A DNA stretch of 64,000 nucleotides from JBAOHV01 sp964450685. Lineage in GTDB: Bacteria > Actinomycetota > Acidimicrobiia > Acidimicrobiales > Microtrichaceae. The DNA lies in assembly GCA_964450685.1 (NCBI GenBank), contig CAYVDN010000008.1:1-64000 (forward strand). Direction: 5' to 3'. The notes under the pieces are model-generated. The model saw only the letters and a program-made list of their open reading frames with translations, did not search any database and was not told where the DNA came from. This document shows, one piece after another, positions 32,643 through 41,307 of this stretch. The position numbers and the translations under genes are program-made. Numbering within the stretch: position 1 is the first letter of the stretch; every line of letters starts with the position of its first letter.

Positions 32643-33047
32643 ATGCCCATGCTCGCCCAGTTGACACAAGAAAGCTCCAACGCGGGGGCTGGATTCGCCG
32701 CGTTCGGCCTACTCATGGTCGTCTACCTGGCGTTCTTCGTGATCTACCTGGTGGGCATGTGGAAGCTGTTCGTCAAGATGGGACAGCCGGGCTGGGCAGG
32801 AATCATCCCGATCCTCAACTCGTACATCATCTACAAGCTGGGCGGTAAGGAATGGTGGTGGGTGCTGCTGCTGTTCATCCCCTGCATCAACATCGTCGCA
32901 CTGTGGTTCCTCGCCGACTGCACCGCCAGGGTGTTCGGCAAGGAGATGGGTTGGAAGATCCTGCTGTTCCTGCTTCCCGGAATCGGCCACCTGATCCTGG
33001 CGTTCGGTGACTCCCAGTACATCGGCCCGAACGAGAAGGTCATCTGA
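32643..33047 (+). CDS. DUF5684-like membrane protein
   Basis: The 134-residue protein has about four membrane helices with GQPGWAGIIPILNSYIIYKL, PCINIVALWFLADCTARVFG and LFLLPGIGHLILAFGDSQY. This fits DUF5684. Function unknown. The start is ATG 32643 or 32649; AAAGG at 32635-32639 favours the second. A TAGCTT near 32587 may be the promoter -10. Confidence 0.75.
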   Translation: MPMLAQLTQESSNAGAGFAAFGLLMVVYLAFFVIYLVGMWKLFVKMGQPGWAGIIPILNSYIIYKLGGKEWWWVLLLFIPCINIVALWFLADCTARVFGKEMGWKILLFLLPGIGHLILAFGDSQYIGPNEKVI

Positions 33048-33073
33048 GCCACCGACTCAGTCATGACAACGAA

Positions 33074-33110
33074 GAGGGCCCGGCCGTCACGGCCGGGCCC
33101 TCCTCGTTTT
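33074..33110. terminator. Strong terminator between convergent genes
   Basis: A perfect 13-bp stem GAGGGCCCGGCCG (33074-33086) / CGGCCGGGCCCTC (33090-33102) with loop TCA is followed by CTCGTTTT. The reverse complement also ends in a T-rich stretch, so it may serve both flanking genes. The rest of the gap (33111-33165) holds two copies of CTCAGCCTTCGGC. Confidence 0.85.
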
Positions 33111-33165
33111 CAGCGTCCAGCTGCTTTGCTCAGCCTTCGGCCGCTGTTCTCAGCCTTCGGCTGGA

Positions 33166-33915
33166 TCAGCAGTCGGGGTCCTGGAGGAACCGGTCGGTGT
33201 CGCAGACGCCGTCCGACGGGTCGCTGTTGATCTCCCCGAAGTCGTCCTCGATGTTGTCGGCGGCGGAACCGAGCACGAACACGAACAGGATGACGATGAT
33301 CGAGATGATCGTTCCGATCGCTCCGGTGACGATGCCGGCGATCGCCAGCCCTCGTTGCGGCTGACCCGGCAGCTCGTTGGCCTTCTTCATGCCCAGGAAA
33401 CCGAGCACGACGGCGATTATCCCGAACAAGACGCCCGAGCCGCAGAAGAACGCGCCCAGGAGGCTCAGGATTCCGAGGACCAGCGCTGCGACAGCCATGC
33501 CGTTGTTGCCCGACGACGGCTTTGACCCGTACGGCGCGGCTGGGGCGAAACCGCCGGGAGGCGGGACCGGAGCCGGAGCACCGAAACCTCCAGGCGGCGG
33601 TGGGACGGCACCCCCCGGAGGTGGCACCGAACCCGGAACCGGTGGGACTGCTCCTCCGGGCGGCGGAACCGCGCCCGGAGCCGGCGGCGTGAAACCACCG
33701 GGCGGAGGCGGCGTCGCACCCGGAGCCGGCGGCGTGAAACCACCGGGCGGAGGAGGCGTCGCACCCGGTGTGGGCGCCGGTGGAGGCGCTGCGGGTGGGG
33801 TGCCCATCGGCCCAGCGGGCGGTGCTGGTGGCACCGACGGCACGGTCGGTTCACCGGCGCCGGGCGGCGGTGGCGGCGTGCTCGACGAGGCGTCGTCAGG
33901 GGGTGTGTCAGTCAT
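33166..33915 (-). CDS. Proline-rich DUF4190-type membrane protein
   Basis: The 249-residue protein has a long Pro/Gly/Ala-rich cytoplasmic arm (about 1-140) followed by two membrane helices in the DUF4190 pattern: GMAVAALVLGILSLLGAFFCGSG abbreviated to GMAVAALVLGILSLLG, and GLAIAGIVTGAIGTIIS. A short external acidic tail with a Cys pair ends it. The start (ATG 33915, or 33933) is uncertain. Function unknown; such arms often bind other envelope proteins. Confidence 0.75.
   Translation of the reverse strand: MTDTPPDDASSSTPPPPPGAGEPTVPSVPPAPPAGPMGTPPAAPPPAPTPGATPPPPGGFTPPAPGATPPPPGGFTPPAPGAVPPPGGAVPPVPGSVPPPGGAVPPPPGGFGAPAPVPPPGGFAPAAPYGSKPSSGNNGMAVAALVLGILSLLGAFFCGSGVLFGIIAVVLGFLGMKKANELPGQPQRGLAIAGIVTGAIGTIISIIVILFVFVLGSAADNIEDDFGEINSDPSDGVCDTDRFLQDPDC
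33676..33765 (-). repeat. 45-bp tandem repeat in the Pro-rich arm
   Basis: Two nearly identical 45-bp units (33676-33720 and 33721-33765) encode GATPPPPGGFTPPAP-type repeats; degenerate copies continue on both sides. Confidence 0.8.
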
Positions 33916-33970
33916 GGCTTCTTCGGCTCCCATGTCGGTGGAGGACTCCACCCTGACACATGGCGAGCTC

Positions 33971-34954
33971 TCAGGTGGGGTCCCTCGGCACGTCGACATC
34001 GACGATCGTTCCGCGGACCCGTATCTCACGCTCGGTCAGCGCCTCGTAAGCGGCCAGGTCGGCGTCGGTGAGGGCCCGCCCGGACAGACTCCGCGGCCAC
34101 CTGCGCTCGTACAGAACCGCTGCCAGTTCGACGCTGTAGAGATAGAGCATCCCGACCAGATAGGTCCACGACAACAGGCCGAGCACGACTGCGAACACCC
34201 CGTAGGTGTCGGATGACTTGGTGACGTACCTGGCCACGAACCAGCCACCGAGGGTCTGCAGCGCCCACCACCCGACACCGGCAGCAGCCGCGCCCGGGAG
34301 CTGCGCCATGAAAGGAACCTTGCGCTGACACAGCACCCAGTGCAGCCCCAGGTAAGCCAGCGCACCGGCAGCCACCGGCATCAGAACCCCGGCGAGCCAT
34401 TCGGCGAGAGCGCCGGCATCCTCGGCCAGCACCCAACGCGCAGCGCCGGAGAGCACCGCACATCCGGCGATCAGAACAGCCCCGGGCAGGCTTCGCAGAC
34501 GGCGCAGCAGCCACGGAGGCCGGTCCACCTGACGGACCTCCCACGCGGTGTTGAGCGACTCCTGGAGCATGTCGAGCAGCCCGAGCCCGGCCCACAGCGA
34601 CACCAGGATCGAGCCGACCAGCACCACCACGCTGCCTTCGAGCGACTCGGCGCTGTTGACGATCTCGGTGCCGATGACCGGCACGCTGGCAAGGGTCGAG
34701 TCGATCAGGTCCTCCCTCAGCTCGTCGTTGCCCGCCAACACCAATCCGAGAGCGGTTACGAACGCGAGCATCAGGGGGAAGATCGAGAAGAACCCCTTGT
34801 AGGCGAGCAGCATCGCGAGCTGACCGCCACGGTCCTCGCCGTACTTCTTGATCACCCCGTGAGCCACCGCCAGCGGTGCGACGCGACGCTGCAGTCCGTC
34901 CACACGATCGATGGACCTCTCGATCAAGCTCGGCGTCCCCGCTGGATCGGCCAT
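33971..34954 (-). CDS. YihY/UPF0761-family membrane protein
   Basis: The 327-residue protein has six predicted membrane helices in the YihY (formerly RNase BN-like) pattern, with GGQLAMLLAYKGFFSIFPLML near residue 38, GLGLLDMLQESLNTAWEV and YVTKSSDTYGVFAVVLGLLSW. YihY proteins are poorly understood integral membrane proteins, not ribonucleases. It lies 6 bp after the DUF305 stop, so it is co-transcribed. A second paralogue is at 51925-52965. Confidence 0.85.
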   Translation of the reverse strand: MADPAGTPSLIERSIDRVDGLQRRVAPLAVAHGVIKKYGEDRGGQLAMLLAYKGFFSIFPLMLAFVTALGLVLAGNDELREDLIDSTLASVPVIGTEIVNSAESLEGSVVVLVGSILVSLWAGLGLLDMLQESLNTAWEVRQVDRPPWLLRRLRSLPGAVLIAGCAVLSGAARWVLAEDAGALAEWLAGVLMPVAAGALAYLGLHWVLCQRKVPFMAQLPGAAAAGVGWWALQTLGGWFVARYVTKSSDTYGVFAVVLGLLSWTYLVGMLYLYSVELAAVLYERRWPRSLSGRALTDADLAAYEALTEREIRVRGTIVDVDVPRDPT

Positions 34955-34960
34955 CCGGGC

Positions 34961-35578
34961 TCAGTCCAGGTCGAGCTGTACGCCGAGGGCGTCGGCGCGG
35001 CGTCGGTACTCGGCGATCTCGCCTCGCTGGTTCCGCGCCATCCGCGCCGCGAGCGCCCGGACCCTCGGATCACCTGCACGCTCCGCCGCGTCGTCGGTCA
35101 TGTGCTGGCCGCCGGCGTGGTGGCGGGCCATCAGCTGCAAGAACAAGGCGTCCGCCTCATCACCCTGCGCGGAGCGCAGCGCTTCCATCTCCTCGGCCGA
35201 CGCCATGCCCGGCATGTCCTCCACCGCAGCGGGCATGCCCATCCAGACCATCGCGTCGCGATCGACGGATCCGGTGTCGTAGCCCCAGTCCTCGAGCAGC
35301 GCTGTCATGTAGCCGATCTCCCACTGCTGGGCGATGACCGACTCCTGGGCGAACCTGACGACATCGGGGTCCTGTGCGTTCGCCACACCCAGCAGGCCGA
35401 GCTGCACCGCCTGCTCGTGGTGCGAGATCATGTCCCGCAGGAACCCGACGTCGACGGAGTCCTCCGCCTCGCCGTCGAAGCGCGACTGCAGGGTGAGCGC
35501 CAACAGCACCGCGACGAACCCTGCGACAGCGACCAGCCCGGCGACCTTGAGATTCGTCCAGCCCTCGGTGTCGCTCAC
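34961..35578 (-). CDS. DUF305-domain protein, membrane-anchored
   Basis: The 205-residue protein has a membrane helix (about 11-30) and an external DUF305 four-helix domain with the His-rich motifs FLRDMISHHEQAVQLGLL and LMARHHAGGQHM, typical of proteins linked to metal handling. The GTG start has TACCCT 7 nt upstream. Function inferred only at the level of metal-associated surface protein. Confidence 0.85.
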   Translation of the reverse strand: MSDTEGWTNLKVAGLVAVAGFVAVLLALTLQSRFDGEAEDSVDVGFLRDMISHHEQAVQLGLLGVANAQDPDVVRFAQESVIAQQWEIGYMTALLEDWGYDTGSVDRDAMVWMGMPAAVEDMPGMASAEEMEALRSAQGDEADALFLQLMARHHAGGQHMTDDAAERAGDPRVRALAARMARNQRGEIAEYRRRADALGVQLDLD

Positions 35579-35585
35579 GTCGCAC

Positions 35586-35591
35586 AGGGTA
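35586..35591 (-). promoter_or_regulatory. Probable -10 element of the DUF305-yihY operon
   Basis: The minus-strand TACCCT lies 7 nt before the GTG at 35578. Confidence 0.5.
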
Positions 35592-35698
35592 CGGCTGCCG
35601 TGGTGCTACACGGTCCACCCGCGTTCCGCTGTCCATCCGCTGCTGAGCGGCTCCACAAGCAGGTGGACCCATCGCGCATCGGGACCAGGACCGACCGG

Positions 35699-35704
35699 TA
35701 CCGT
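35699..35704 (+). promoter_or_regulatory. Probable -10 element of the DUF4230 gene
   Basis: TACCGT lies 7 nt before the GTG at 35712. Confidence 0.5.
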
Positions 35705-35711
35705 CTCGGCC

Positions 35712-36374
35712 GTGGGAAAGATGCAGCGCGTACGGACCGGTGCCAACCCGACGGCTGTCGTGGTCGCCATGGCCGCCGTTGTCGTGGCTGCACTCGCTGT
35801 GATCGCCGTCCTGGCAGTTGCAGCGTTCGACCCGTTCGGATCCGAGACGGTCGACCGCTCGGGCCCCGCCGTGCTGGCCCAGGTCCGCAAGCTCGAGGAG
35901 TTCACGGCGGCTGAAGGTTCGTTCACCCAGGACGTCGACATCGAACAGGACGCCAAGTACCTGCCGGACTTCGTCGCCGGTGAACGCGTGACGGCCCTGG
36001 TCACAGGAACCGTCAGGGCGACGGTCGACTTCAGCGGACTCGACGAAGACGCCATTACGGTCAGCGAGGACGGAACGACGATCACGCTGACCCTGCCGGA
36101 CCCGGTGCTCAGCGATGCCGACATCGAGGAGGCGTCCGCGCGGGTCATCAATCGGGACCGAGGGTTGGTGGACAGGTTCGACGACTTCTTCTCGGACAAC
36201 CCGACCGACGACACCGAGCTCTACGCGGCAGCCGAACGCAAGGTCGAGGAGGCGGCTCGGGAGTCCGACCTGGTCGATGAGGCACGCCGCAACACCGAGG
36301 TCTGGCTCACGACCTTCCTGGGTGCTGCCGGATTCGAGGAGGTCGTGATCAACTGGCAGGACGCACCCGCGTAG
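35712..36374 (+). CDS. DUF4230 family protein
   Basis: The 220-residue protein has one N-terminal membrane helix (about 12-36) and an external DUF4230 domain with LEEFTAAEGSFTQDVDIEQD, VTALVTGTVRATVDFSGL and ITVSEDGTTITLTLPDPVL. Function unknown. The start is the GTG preceded by TACCGT; the longer frame is antisense to DUF305. It is followed after 88 bp by an ABC exporter. Confidence 0.85.
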   Translation: MGKMQRVRTGANPTAVVVAMAAVVVAALAVIAVLAVAAFDPFGSETVDRSGPAVLAQVRKLEEFTAAEGSFTQDVDIEQDAKYLPDFVAGERVTALVTGTVRATVDFSGLDEDAITVSEDGTTITLTLPDPVLSDADIEEASARVINRDRGLVDRFDDFFSDNPTDDTELYAAAERKVEEAARESDLVDEARRNTEVWLTTFLGAAGFEEVVINWQDAPA

Positions 36375-36462
36375 GCTGCTCTGCCGGCCAGGTCCACCTC
36401 GGCCGGTAGCCCGCCTCTCCACTCCGCCTCACGACGCCACAGAGCCGAAAGCGATCGAACAC

Positions 36463-37236
<774 letters not shown>

Positions 37237-37237
37237 G

Positions 37238-39760
37238 GTGTTCCGCTACGCGCTGACAAGCCTGCGCGCCAACGCGACCAGGCTCGTGGCCACATCGCTG
37301 GCCGTGATCATCGGAATCACCTTCCTCGGCTCGGGCCTGATGCTCACCGACGCCATGCGATCCGGGCTGACAGCCGACGTCGAGGCGCAGTACGAGTCCC
37401 TCGACCTGGCCGTGCTGCCAACCCAGAGCGACGAATTCGGTGGCGACGCAGGTCTGTCGAGCGTCAGCCCCGAGGTGCTCGACCTCGTCAGCGCCACCGA
37501 CGGGGTTGCTGCTGTCGCAGGTGAGATCCAGGCCTCGGCGACCGTCAAGCGTGCCGACGGAACGACCGCCAACCTGCGCAGCCAGGGCCGGGCGTGGATG
37601 GAGGACGAGCAGCTCAACCCGGTGCAGCTGGTCGAGGGTTCGGCTCCCCGCGGTAGCGACCAGGTGGTGCTCGACCGGAAGCTCGCCGAGGAAGCAGAAG
37701 CCGAAGTAGGCGACGAGGTCGAGCTCGAGACTCCGATCGGGCGGCACGAGGCGACCGTCGTCGGCATCTCATCCTTCGGCGACGCGGACTCCCTCGATGC
37801 CGGGGGAACCCTGTGGTTCGACCAGGCCACCGCGACCGAGGTGCTCAATGCCGGAACGCCCGGCTTCTCCACAGTGCTCGTGCGCACCGATTCGGACCCG
37901 ATGAGCGTCGCTGTCGAGCTCCAGGACGAGCTGCCGGCGTCGGTCGAGGTTGTCACCAGGTCTGAGTTCATAGCTGACCGCACTGCTTTCGCCGCTGCGG
38001 TGGTCATGGTGCTGCGACCCGTACTGCAGGGCTTCGCCTACCTCTCGATGTTCGTGTGCGCCTTCGTCATCTTCAACACGTTCTCGGTGGTCGTGACCCA
38101 ACGGTTCCGGGAACTGGCACTCATCCGGGCTGTCGGTGGCACCCCCGCGCAGGTACGACGCTCGCTGATGCTCGAAGGGCTGGTGATCGGCATCGTCTCG
38201 AGTGTCCTCGGGATCGTCGGCGGCCTCGCCCTGACCTTCGGCGTGCAGGCCGTCCTTGACCGCTTCGAACTCGGTCTGCCCAGCGGTTCGATCGAGCTGA
38301 CACCGGGCACAGTGATCGTGTGCATGCTCGTCGGCACGGTCGTGACGGTTCTGTCGGTGATCATCCCCGCCTTCAGGGCGGGACGCACCAAGCCGGTCGA
38401 GGCGATGCGCGAGAGCGCGGTGGACACCTCGGGCACCTCCACCGTTCGGGCGGTCCTGGGAGCCGTCTTCCTGGGTCTGGCCCTGCTGCTGTTGGCGCTC
38501 AACCAGTTCACCGACCCCAAGTGGTACTACCTGGCGCCCGGCGGGTTCCTGCTGTTCGTCAGCCTGTTCGTCGCGGGCCCGCTGCTCGCCCGGGGATTCG
38601 CGCTCGCTGTGACTCCGGTGCTGTCACGGATCGGCATGACCGGGCGACTCGCAGCCGACAACTCGGTTCGCAATCCGCGCAGGACCGCCACCACCGCCAA
38701 CGCGCTGGTCATCGGGCTGTTCCTCGTCACCCTGGTGACAGTCTCGGGCGAGGCGATGAAGGCATACCTCGTCGGCGAGCTCAACAAGCTGGCGTCGTCC
38801 GACTACGTGCTCGCTGCGCAGCGCTCCCTGGACGACGACCTGATCGAGGAAGTCCGCGGAATCGACGGAGTGGCCGGAGTCGCGCCGCTTCGCTTCGGTC
38901 AGGTGACCAGCTCGGAGGGACAGCTCGTCATCAGCGCCACCGACGACCCGGAGGAGCTCGGCGACGTCGCCGGAATGACGGTCGTGGATGGCTCGCTCGA
39001 GCAGGTGATGAACGGCGACGGCATGGCGGTCCCGAAGATGGGCGATCTGGGTGGCGGATCACCTCAACTCGCCCTGGGCGACGAGGTCGTCGTGATGGAC
39101 GTCAACGGCGCCCAACGCACCTTGACAGTCGCGGCGATCCTCGACGACGGGGGCATCAACTCGCTGATCGTCTCCAACCTGGTCAGCGAGAACACGCTCA
39201 CCGAACTGACCGGCGAGCAACCTGTCGCCATGGCGTTCATCCGTGCCGAGCCGGGTCAGGCCGAGGAGGTCGGACGAAAGATCGAACAGGCCTTCGACGG
39301 CTACACGGGGATCGAGCTGATGGCCGGCAACTTCGTCGGAGACATCATCGGGACGATCTTCGACTTCCTGATCGGCGCTGTGAACGCCCTGCTGGGCATG
39401 AGCGTCGTGGTCGCCCTTGTCGGCATCGTCAACACGATGACCTTGGCCATCTTCGAACGGCGGCGCGAGCTCGGCATGGTCCGGGCCCTGGGCATGACCA
39501 GACAGCAGGTGGGCCGCACGATCCGCCTCGAGGCGGTGCTGATCGGGCTGTTGGGGACGATCGTTGGTATCGGCGCAGGGATCTTGTTGAGCTGGACCGT
39601 CGTCTCGAGCATCCCCGAGATCGAGATCGGCCTGTCGTTCAACTGGGCGCGGGTCGGACTGATCTTCGCGGTCGGCGTGCTCGTCGGCGTCCTCGCGTCG
39701 CTGCTGCCGGCCCGCCGCGCCACACGCCTCGACATGCTCGACGCGATGCGGAGCGAGTGA
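37238..39760 (+). CDS. MacB/FtsX-type ABC permease
   Basis: The 840-residue protein has an N-terminal helix, a large periplasmic-type MacB_PCD domain (about 25-235), three helices of FtsX domain 1 (about 255-390), a middle helix pair (about 400-450), a second external domain (about 510-690) and FtsX domain 2 (about 705-830). Motifs include QRFRELALIRAVGGTPAQVRR and ERRRELGMVRALGMTRQQVGR. With the preceding ATPase it forms a mechanotransmission-type exporter; substrate unknown. Confidence 0.93.
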   Translation: MFRYALTSLRANATRLVATSLAVIIGITFLGSGLMLTDAMRSGLTADVEAQYESLDLAVLPTQSDEFGGDAGLSSVSPEVLDLVSATDGVAAVAGEIQASATVKRADGTTANLRSQGRAWMEDEQLNPVQLVEGSAPRGSDQVVLDRKLAEEAEAEVGDEVELETPIGRHEATVVGISSFGDADSLDAGGTLWFDQATATEVLNAGTPGFSTVLVRTDSDPMSVAVELQDELPASVEVVTRSEFIADRTAFAAAVVMVLRPVLQGFAYLSMFVCAFVIFNTFSVVVTQRFRELALIRAVGGTPAQVRRSLMLEGLVIGIVSSVLGIVGGLALTFGVQAVLDRFELGLPSGSIELTPGTVIVCMLVGTVVTVLSVIIPAFRAGRTKPVEAMRESAVDTSGTSTVRAVLGAVFLGLALLLLALNQFTDPKWYYLAPGGFLLFVSLFVAGPLLARGFALAVTPVLSRIGMTGRLAADNSVRNPRRTATTANALVIGLFLVTLVTVSGEAMKAYLVGELNKLASSDYVLAAQRSLDDDLIEEVRGIDGVAGVAPLRFGQVTSSEGQLVISATDDPEELGDVAGMTVVDGSLEQVMNGDGMAVPKMGDLGGGSPQLALGDEVVVMDVNGAQRTLTVAAILDDGGINSLIVSNLVSENTLTELTGEQPVAMAFIRAEPGQAEEVGRKIEQAFDGYTGIELMAGNFVGDIIGTIFDFLIGAVNALLGMSVVVALVGIVNTMTLAIFERRRELGMVRALGMTRQQVGRTIRLEAVLIGLLGTIVGIGAGILLSWTVVSSIPEIEIGLSFNWARVGLIFAVGVLVGVLASLLPARRATRLDMLDAMRSE

Positions 39761-39766
39761 GTCCGC

Positions 39767-40453
39767 TCAGAGAAGACTGGCCACCAGCGCGAAGTGGCAC
39801 GCACCGGCGGCGATCGTGAACGAGTGCCAGACCTCGTGGTAGCCGAATCGGGTGGGAACGGGGTCGGGGCGACGCTTGCCGAGGATCACCGCTCCCACGG
39901 TGTAGAGCACTCCGCCAACGCCCAGCAGCACGAGTTGCCATGCGTTCAGCGAGGTGACCAGCACCGGCAGTGTGATGACCGCACCCCAACCCATGACGAT
40001 GTAGAGCCAGCTCCCGCTCGAACGGTCCCCCACCCCCAGGCGCGCCATCTTGAGGATCACTCCGGCGAGAGCGGTCACCCACGCGACCACAAGCATCGGG
40101 ATCCCCCAGATGCGCGGCAGTGCGATGAGACACAACGGCGTGTAGGTGCCGGCGATCAGCACGTAGATCATCGAGTGGTCCGCCCGACGGAACCACAGAA
40201 CCGAACGGTGGGTCCTGGCCAGGCGGTGGTACGACGCACTGGTGGCGAACAGCCCGGCCAGGCTCGCCCAGTACACGGCGACCGCGACCTGAGCACCGAC
40301 GGAGTCCGCCGCGGCCAGCAGGAAGATGCCTGCTGGCATGACCACGAGGAAGGCAGCGAAGTGCAGCCATCCCCGCCAACTCGGACGCAGACCGTAGGGG
40401 TCGGACGCCTGATCGGTCAGAGGTGCGGGGTCGACCGCCTCCGGAAGCGACAT
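39767..40453 (-). CDS. Hemolysin III / YqfA-like membrane protein (PAQR fold)
   Basis: The 228-residue protein has seven predicted membrane helices and the family histidines and motifs: SASYHRL near residue 69, RADHSMIYVLIAGTYTPL near residue 87 and the C-terminal GYHEVWHSFTIAAGACHF. The Ser/His/Asp/His set matches the zinc-dependent alkaline-ceramidase-like/PAQR superfamily. Hemolysin activity is not implied. The ATG at 40453 is the first start giving a full domain. Confidence 0.9.
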   Translation of the reverse strand: MSLPEAVDPAPLTDQASDPYGLRPSWRGWLHFAAFLVVMPAGIFLLAAADSVGAQVAVAVYWASLAGLFATSASYHRLARTHRSVLWFRRADHSMIYVLIAGTYTPLCLIALPRIWGIPMLVVAWVTALAGVILKMARLGVGDRSSGSWLYIVMGWGAVITLPVLVTSLNAWQLVLLGVGGVLYTVGAVILGKRRPDPVPTRFGYHEVWHSFTIAAGACHFALVASLL

Positions 40454-40484
40454 CCCCCTACGGTGCCATGATCCTGACCTGTTG

Positions 40485-41237
40485 TCACTGGCGCCCCTGG
40501 TCAGATCGGTCACCCAGGGCGGCTTCGATCCTGGCGAGCGTCGCGCGGAGCTCCTCCATCTCGGATGGCGACGGCTCGGTGTAGTTGCTCTGGGCGCGCC
40601 GCTTGGCCGCCTGCTCGACATAGCTGGCCGACACCTGGGCGGTGACGACCGCCAGGGTGAGGATGCCGATGGCCATGATGCCAACAGCGGTGGCTCGACC
40701 GGCCCAGGTGACCGGGTACATGTCGCCGTAGCCGACGGTTGTCACCGTGACCGCTGCCCACCACAGGGAGTCACCGATCGACGTGATGTTCGCACCCGGT
40801 GCATCCCGTTCGTAGAAGTACACGATCAGCACCCCGTTGAGCAGCATGAGCCCGGCCGCGACGAAGAACCGTTCGATGTGTCCCCGGCGGAACAGCGAAG
40901 CTACGAGGCGAAGGCTGAACAGCACCCTGACCGGCGGCAACAACACCGCGAAGAGGCCCAGTGGGTGGGTGCGAAGGTAAGCGAGTGGCCGCGGGGCGAG
41001 CATGCTGCGGATCGCCATGTCCACTGCGAACACGACCGAGATGCCGATCCGCAGGACCATCCCCTCCCACGTCACGTCGCTCCCCGGACCGAAACTGGCT
41101 ATCGGCACCGCGATGATCCACAGGGTGCAGAGTGCGAACACATCCAGCGGCTCGCGGGTCCTACGGATGTAGTCCTCGAGCCGCGGTGAGGTGTTCGGCT
41201 CCCGCGGCGATCTCTTCGTGTCGGGCATCGCTGACAT
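40485..41237 (-). CDS. Voltage-gated-like potassium channel
   Basis: The 250-residue protein has helices S1-S4 (S4 arginines in VRVLFSLRLVASLFRRGHIER), S5, the pore SLWWAAVTVTTVGYGDMYPVTWAGR with the selectivity filter TVGYGD, S6 and a cytoplasmic coiled coil (about 215-245, EMEELRATLARIEAAL). It forms a tetrameric K+ channel. No NAD-binding RCK domain is present. The 70-bp gap to the next gene (41238-41307) is empty. Confidence 0.92.
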   Translation of the reverse strand: MSAMPDTKRSPREPNTSPRLEDYIRRTREPLDVFALCTLWIIAVPIASFGPGSDVTWEGMVLRIGISVVFAVDMAIRSMLAPRPLAYLRTHPLGLFAVLLPPVRVLFSLRLVASLFRRGHIERFFVAAGLMLLNGVLIVYFYERDAPGANITSIGDSLWWAAVTVTTVGYGDMYPVTWAGRATAVGIMAIGILTLAVVTAQVSASYVEQAAKRRAQSNYTEPSPSEMEELRATLARIEAALGDRSDQGRQ

Positions 41238-41307
41238 GGTCGCCGTTGCGCAGGCTCCGGCGGTGGACCGTCCCGGTCAGGCGGCCGCCGAAGGAGATCG
41301 GCCGGAG

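Noticed and set aside
33676..33765. Repeats in the Pro-rich gene as a CRISPR-like array
   Set aside because: Units are adjacent without spacers and encode an in-frame protein repeat; no cas genes are present.
35685..35702. Third possible TetR site (CCGACCGGTA) before the DUF4230 gene
   Set aside because: Only 11 of 16 positions match the palindrome and the left half is lost, so chance in GC-rich DNA is likely.
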